Positions 4,494-6,512 of a DNA stretch of 6,512 nucleotides are shown piece by piece. The notes under the pieces are model-generated. The model was not told the origin of the DNA, did no database searches, and saw only the letters and a list, made by a program, of their open reading frames with translations. The translations under genes were made by a program, and so were the position numbers. Source of the stretch: Candidatus Zipacnadia bacterium (GTDB taxonomy: Bacteria; Armatimonadota; Zipacnadia; Zipacnadales; Zipacnadaceae); contig JALGTI010000178.1 of NCBI GenBank assembly GCA_029821455.1, positions 1-6,512 of the forward strand, in the 5' to 3' direction. Position 1 is the stretch's first letter, and each line of letters begins with the position of its first letter.

Positions 4494-5939
4494 ATGAGAG
4501 GCGCGGCAGGTCACGAGTTGGACTGCACCCAGGTGGGGCTGACCATTACTGAGCCTGAGTACAAAGCACTGCTCGCGGCGGGCCGGGAAAGTGGCCCCAA
4601 GGAGAGTGCCTGGTTTCTGGACCTGGGTTACTGGAGGCACCGGGGTGGTGTGGAGTTGTTCGTCCGAGGGGTCATCCCCATCCCCGCAGATGAGTTGACG
4701 CAAAGTCGAGCGCACGTACACGTGTCAGGGTGCTGTTCAGTGGAAATGTTTGAGCGGTTCCGGGCCTCGCGGACGGGTGCCTTGGGGTTTTGCCATTCGC
4801 ACCCCGGAGGCCCCCTAAGCCTGTCAGGGCCCGACGCGAGGTTGCTGCGCGAAGTCGCGGCAGACTTGAGGAGGCTGAGGGCACAAGGCGCTTTCGCGTC
4901 GCTGGTGTGTTGGCCGGAGGCCAGACTCCTGGGCGGTAGGGCGGTATGGTGGACAGGGGCCGGCCAAATGCAGACGGGTGACATACAGCGAGTAAGAGTT
5001 GTGGGCTTGAGCCGGCTGCAGATCAACTCCGGGGAAGAACCCAGGACTGACCGTAGGCTGCTGCAAAGGCAGTGGTCGCTGTTTGGGTCTGGGCAGACCA
5101 GGATATCGCAGGTGCGGCTTGGTGTGGTAGGAGTGAGTAGCAACAGCCATCTGGCCATTGCTGCGGCGCAAGCGGGCTTCAGCAGGCTGGTGCTGGTTGA
5201 CCCGGACCGGCTGGAAGTGCACAACCTGAACCGGTTCCGGGGTGCGGGGCTGGCAGACCTGGGAAGGCCGAAGATTGACGTGGTCAGGCGAGAGATCTTG
5301 AAGCTGCACCCGGATGCGCGGGTGCGGTGCCTGCGGACGGAGTTTGCGGAGGTAGTTGCTGAGTTAGCGACGGTGGACGTGCTAATCGGCGGCGTGGATA
5401 ACACCGAGACGCGGCTGGCGCTGAACCGGTTCTGCGCCGCCACCCTCAAGCCTTATTTAGATGTAAGCGGAGGCGGCGAAGTGGCCGACGGGCGGCTGAC
5501 GGGCTATGGCTTTCAGGTGTCGTTTTATCGGCCGGGTTCAACGCCCTGTTTTCTGTGTGCTAACCCCGAGGTCACCAAGGACTTCGTGTCTTCGACCCGG
5601 CGAGAGCTCATGGAAACGACCAGGTATCTGCAGGGCGTGGAGACGAGTCCGCCGCAGGTGGTAACCCTGAGCCTGCAGGGGTCGGGCAAGGCGTTGGAGG
5701 CGCTGCTTTTTTATGTGGCCAATGCCGGGGTGGACTTGCCCGTGCGCTTGGTCTATGACGCTCTGGCGCATCGGTTCTCTCACTTCTCTGTAAGCCAGGC
5801 TAAGGAATGCGGGATTTGTGGGACCCAGGGCCTGGAGGGGTTGGGCCAAGTGGCGCTAGAGCCGGGCTTGGAAGGGGCGCTGGATGTAGTCAGGACGGAC
5901 ACCAGTTCAGGTGACAAAGGCGGTGAGTTCAGTGCGTAG
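4494..5939 (+). CDS. JAB/JAMM metallopeptidase - E1/ThiF adenylating enzyme fusion
   Basis: This 481-aa protein starts at ATG 4494, with GGGAGGTG at 4478-4485, and joins two ubiquitin-system enzymes. Residues about 10-160 are a JAB/JAMM domain with a complete metal site: Glu37 (KESAW), His101-S-His103-P, and Ser111-x2-Asp114, in the order E...HxHx10D. It can be expected to cleave after the glycine of the ubiquitin-like protein or its conjugates. Residues about 190-445 are an E1/ThiF adenylation domain. The nucleotide strand is LGVVGVSSNSH (209-219), then VDPD (235-238), NLNRF with the arginine finger (244-248), GRPK with Lys260, and IGGVDN with Asp302. A zinc site is formed by Cys352-x2-Cys355 and Cys439-x2-Cys442, and a ThiF-type late helix begins near GSGKALEALL. 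Oddities: the glycine-rich loop has lost most glycines, and no Cys lies between 355 and 439, where a crossover-loop catalytic Cys would be expected. Residues after about 445 are a low-complexity acidic tail. Confidence 0.9.
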   Translation: MRGAAGHELDCTQVGLTITEPEYKALLAAGRESGPKESAWFLDLGYWRHRGGVELFVRGVIPIPADELTQSRAHVHVSGCCSVEMFERFRASRTGALGFCHSHPGGPLSLSGPDARLLREVAADLRRLRAQGAFASLVCWPEARLLGGRAVWWTGAGQMQTGDIQRVRVVGLSRLQINSGEEPRTDRRLLQRQWSLFGSGQTRISQVRLGVVGVSSNSHLAIAAAQAGFSRLVLVDPDRLEVHNLNRFRGAGLADLGRPKIDVVRREILKLHPDARVRCLRTEFAEVVAELATVDVLIGGVDNTETRLALNRFCAATLKPYLDVSGGGEVADGRLTGYGFQVSFYRPGSTPCFLCANPEVTKDFVSSTRRELMETTRYLQGVETSPPQVVTLSLQGSGKALEALLFYVANAGVDLPVRLVYDALAHRFSHFSVSQAKECGICGTQGLEGLGQVALEPGLEGALDVVRTDTSSGDKGGEFSA

Positions 5940-6246
5940 ACTAGTTATGGCACTGTTGAGTTGGCTGGGTTGGGTCGAGTCTGCGAGGCCGACGGCGGCG
6001 ACAGGTGGACTCGGTGTCAATGAACCAGACCAAGTTGGGCCAGAGGGGCAGGCAGAGGTTGCTGAGCCAGCGCCGGAAGGCGAGCGACTGGACGCATTTC
6101 GCCAGACCGAGCGGCAGCGCTTGGGTGAGCCCGTCTCCGCCAGTGGCGTGGCCTGGGAGAACGAAACACTGCACTACGAAGAGGACGAGGTCCAGACCGT
6201 CGAGCAGGAGCGGGTGCTGTGCGATTTGTGGCAGGTCCGTTTGTGA
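5932..6246 (+). CDS. Acidic linker protein; probable front half of a RING-like gene
   Basis: The frame is open from GTG 5911. GTG 5932 is preferred because AGGCGGTGA sits just before it and it overlaps the JAB-E1 stop by 8 bases; ATG 5947 is another option. From 5932 the product is 104 aa: a short hydrophobic N-terminus (RRLVMALLSWLGWV) that could be a membrane anchor or amphipathic helix, then a long Glu/Pro/Ala-rich linker, then YEEDEVQTVEQERVLCD. It ends abruptly after the first cysteine of what, in the +1-relative frame, becomes a rich series of CxxC pairs. The linker is protein-like in this frame, whereas the overlapping frame is Arg/Ser-rich and lacks a ribosome-binding site. The gene is therefore best read as the N-terminal part of a protein continuing at 6218, split by a frameshift near 6214-6222. 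No independent function is recognised. Confidence 0.55.
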   Translation: MRRLVMALLSWLGWVESARPTAATGGLGVNEPDQVGPEGQAEVAEPAPEGERLDAFRQTERQRLGEPVSASGVAWENETLHYEEDEVQTVEQERVLCDLWQVRL

Positions 6247-6385
6247 CCGTTGTAAGGCCGACTGTGAACGATGTGGCGCCCAGATTTGTAAGGATCATGC
6301 TATCAAGTGGGGTGAGCATACGTTCTGCTCGCGCCATCGCCCCTTTTTCTACTGGCTGTGGTTCTGGAGGTTGATGGACAGATGA
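6218..6385 (+). pseudogene. RING/treble-clef-like zinc domain with hydrophobic tail, out of frame with its likely 5' part
   Basis: In this frame the translation opens CAICGRSVCDRC and gives five metal-ligand pairs in a row: CxxC, x4, CxxC, x3, CxxC, x4, CxxH, x9, CxxH. It then has RPFFYWLWFWRL, an aromatic hydrophobic tail that may touch or enter the membrane. Ten regularly spaced Cys/His ligands in 45 residues cannot reasonably be chance, so the segment codes for protein. It resembles binuclear treble-clef or RING-type domains reported beside E1, E2 and JAB genes in some bacteria, where an E3-like role has been suggested. No good start exists for this frame: GTG codons at 6125 and 6143 lack a Shine-Dalgarno site. 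Joining it to the preceding frame at the GTGCTGTGCG stretch (6213-6222) would give VLCAICG if one TG unit were restored. Possibilities are a mutation, a sequencing error or programmed recoding. Its stop overlaps the next start (ATGA). Confidence 0.6.
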
Positions 6386-6512
6386 CCTGGGTGAGTTGGC
6401 TTGTGTTTGTGCTCTACTGGGCGGTATGCCTGGGCCCGCTACGGCCAGAATTCATCAGGCAATGGCGATTCACGGTGCCCGGCAGCATCGTCGGCTGGGT
6501 GACCTTCGCTGT
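6382..6512 (+). CDS. Small membrane protein (5' end, partial)
   Basis: ATG 6382 overlaps the stop of the zinc-domain segment (ATGA), and the frame stays open to the window edge (43 complete codons). The protein begins MTWVSWLVFVLYWAVCLGPL, a clear N-terminal membrane segment or signal anchor. A short basic stretch (RPEFIRQWRF) follows, then a second hydrophobic stretch (VPGSIVGWVTFA) cut by the edge. A TGGAGG at 6365-6370 is 11 nt from the start, but stop-start coupling probably dominates. Its tight coupling to the zinc-domain reading frame argues that the upstream frame is, or recently was, translated to its end. Family unknown. Confidence 0.6.
   Translation, partial: MTWVSWLVFVLYWAVCLGPLRPEFIRQWRFTVPGSIVGWVTFA

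Noticed and set aside
5228..5432. Two copies of the palindrome GAACCGGTTC (5228-5237 and 5423-5432)
   Set aside because: Both encode Leu-Asn-Arg-Phe in the E1 domain with the same codons, so the repeat is explained by coding sequence.
4628..5449. Long reverse-strand open frame (273 aa)
   Set aside because: Lies wholly opposite the JAB-E1 gene, whose motifs prove the forward frame. Its composition is Ser/Pro/Arg-rich as expected for a GC-rich shadow.
3705..5939. Assignment to the PRTRC plasmid-type system or to CBASS/Bil defence operons
   Set aside because: PRTRC has separate A (JAB), B (E2), C (Ubl) and ThiF proteins plus ParB-like partners, whereas JAB and E1 are fused here and the other partners are absent. 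CBASS would need a nucleotide cyclase and effector, and none is in view. A distant relationship remains possible.

Overview
The DNA is GC-rich. Most forward genes have strong Shine-Dalgarno sites (GGAGGTGA-like, about 6-8 nt from the start), and many neighbours overlap or nearly touch. This suggests a Gram-positive-type bacterium, possibly a Firmicutes/Clostridia lineage, but the assignment is only an inference from ribosome-binding sites and codon use. No rRNA, tRNA, CRISPR array, insertion sequence or phage gene was seen.

Left part (1-1017): the C-terminal end of a forward gene with a winged-helix DNA-binding domain enters the window and stops at 242. One base later an uncharacterised reverse-strand gene (244-885) ends, so the two genes converge. 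A textbook rho-independent terminator for forward transcripts (876-912) sits across the 5' end of the reverse gene. It is followed by a spacer with a candidate forward promoter (949-978).

Right part (1018-6512): a compact forward run of at least nine genes or gene pieces. In order these are: an unknown 180-aa protein; an unknown 104-aa protein; a lipoprotein with a von Willebrand A-like fold; a polytopic membrane protein with about seven membrane segments; a 70-aa ubiquitin-like beta-grasp protein; an E2/UBC-like protein; a fusion of a JAB/JAMM metallopeptidase with an E1/ThiF adenylation domain; an acidic protein whose frame-shifted continuation is a cysteine/histidine-rich, RING- or treble-clef-like zinc domain with an aromatic hydrophobic tail; and the start of a small membrane protein cut by the window edge.

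The likely logic is a bacterial ubiquitin-like conjugation cassette. The JAB domain would trim the ubiquitin-like protein (which ends Gly-Trp) and/or remove conjugates. The E1 domain would adenylate it, the E2-like protein would carry it, and the RING-like protein would act as an E3-like or adaptor component. The same transcript also carries an exported VWA lipoprotein and integral membrane proteins, which points to action at the membrane or on envelope proteins. E1/E2/JAB/ubiquitin-like cassettes in bacteria are known from comparative genomics. The membrane/VWA partners, the split RING-like gene and the non-canonical active sites are the less familiar parts. Substrates and biological role cannot be read from the sequence.
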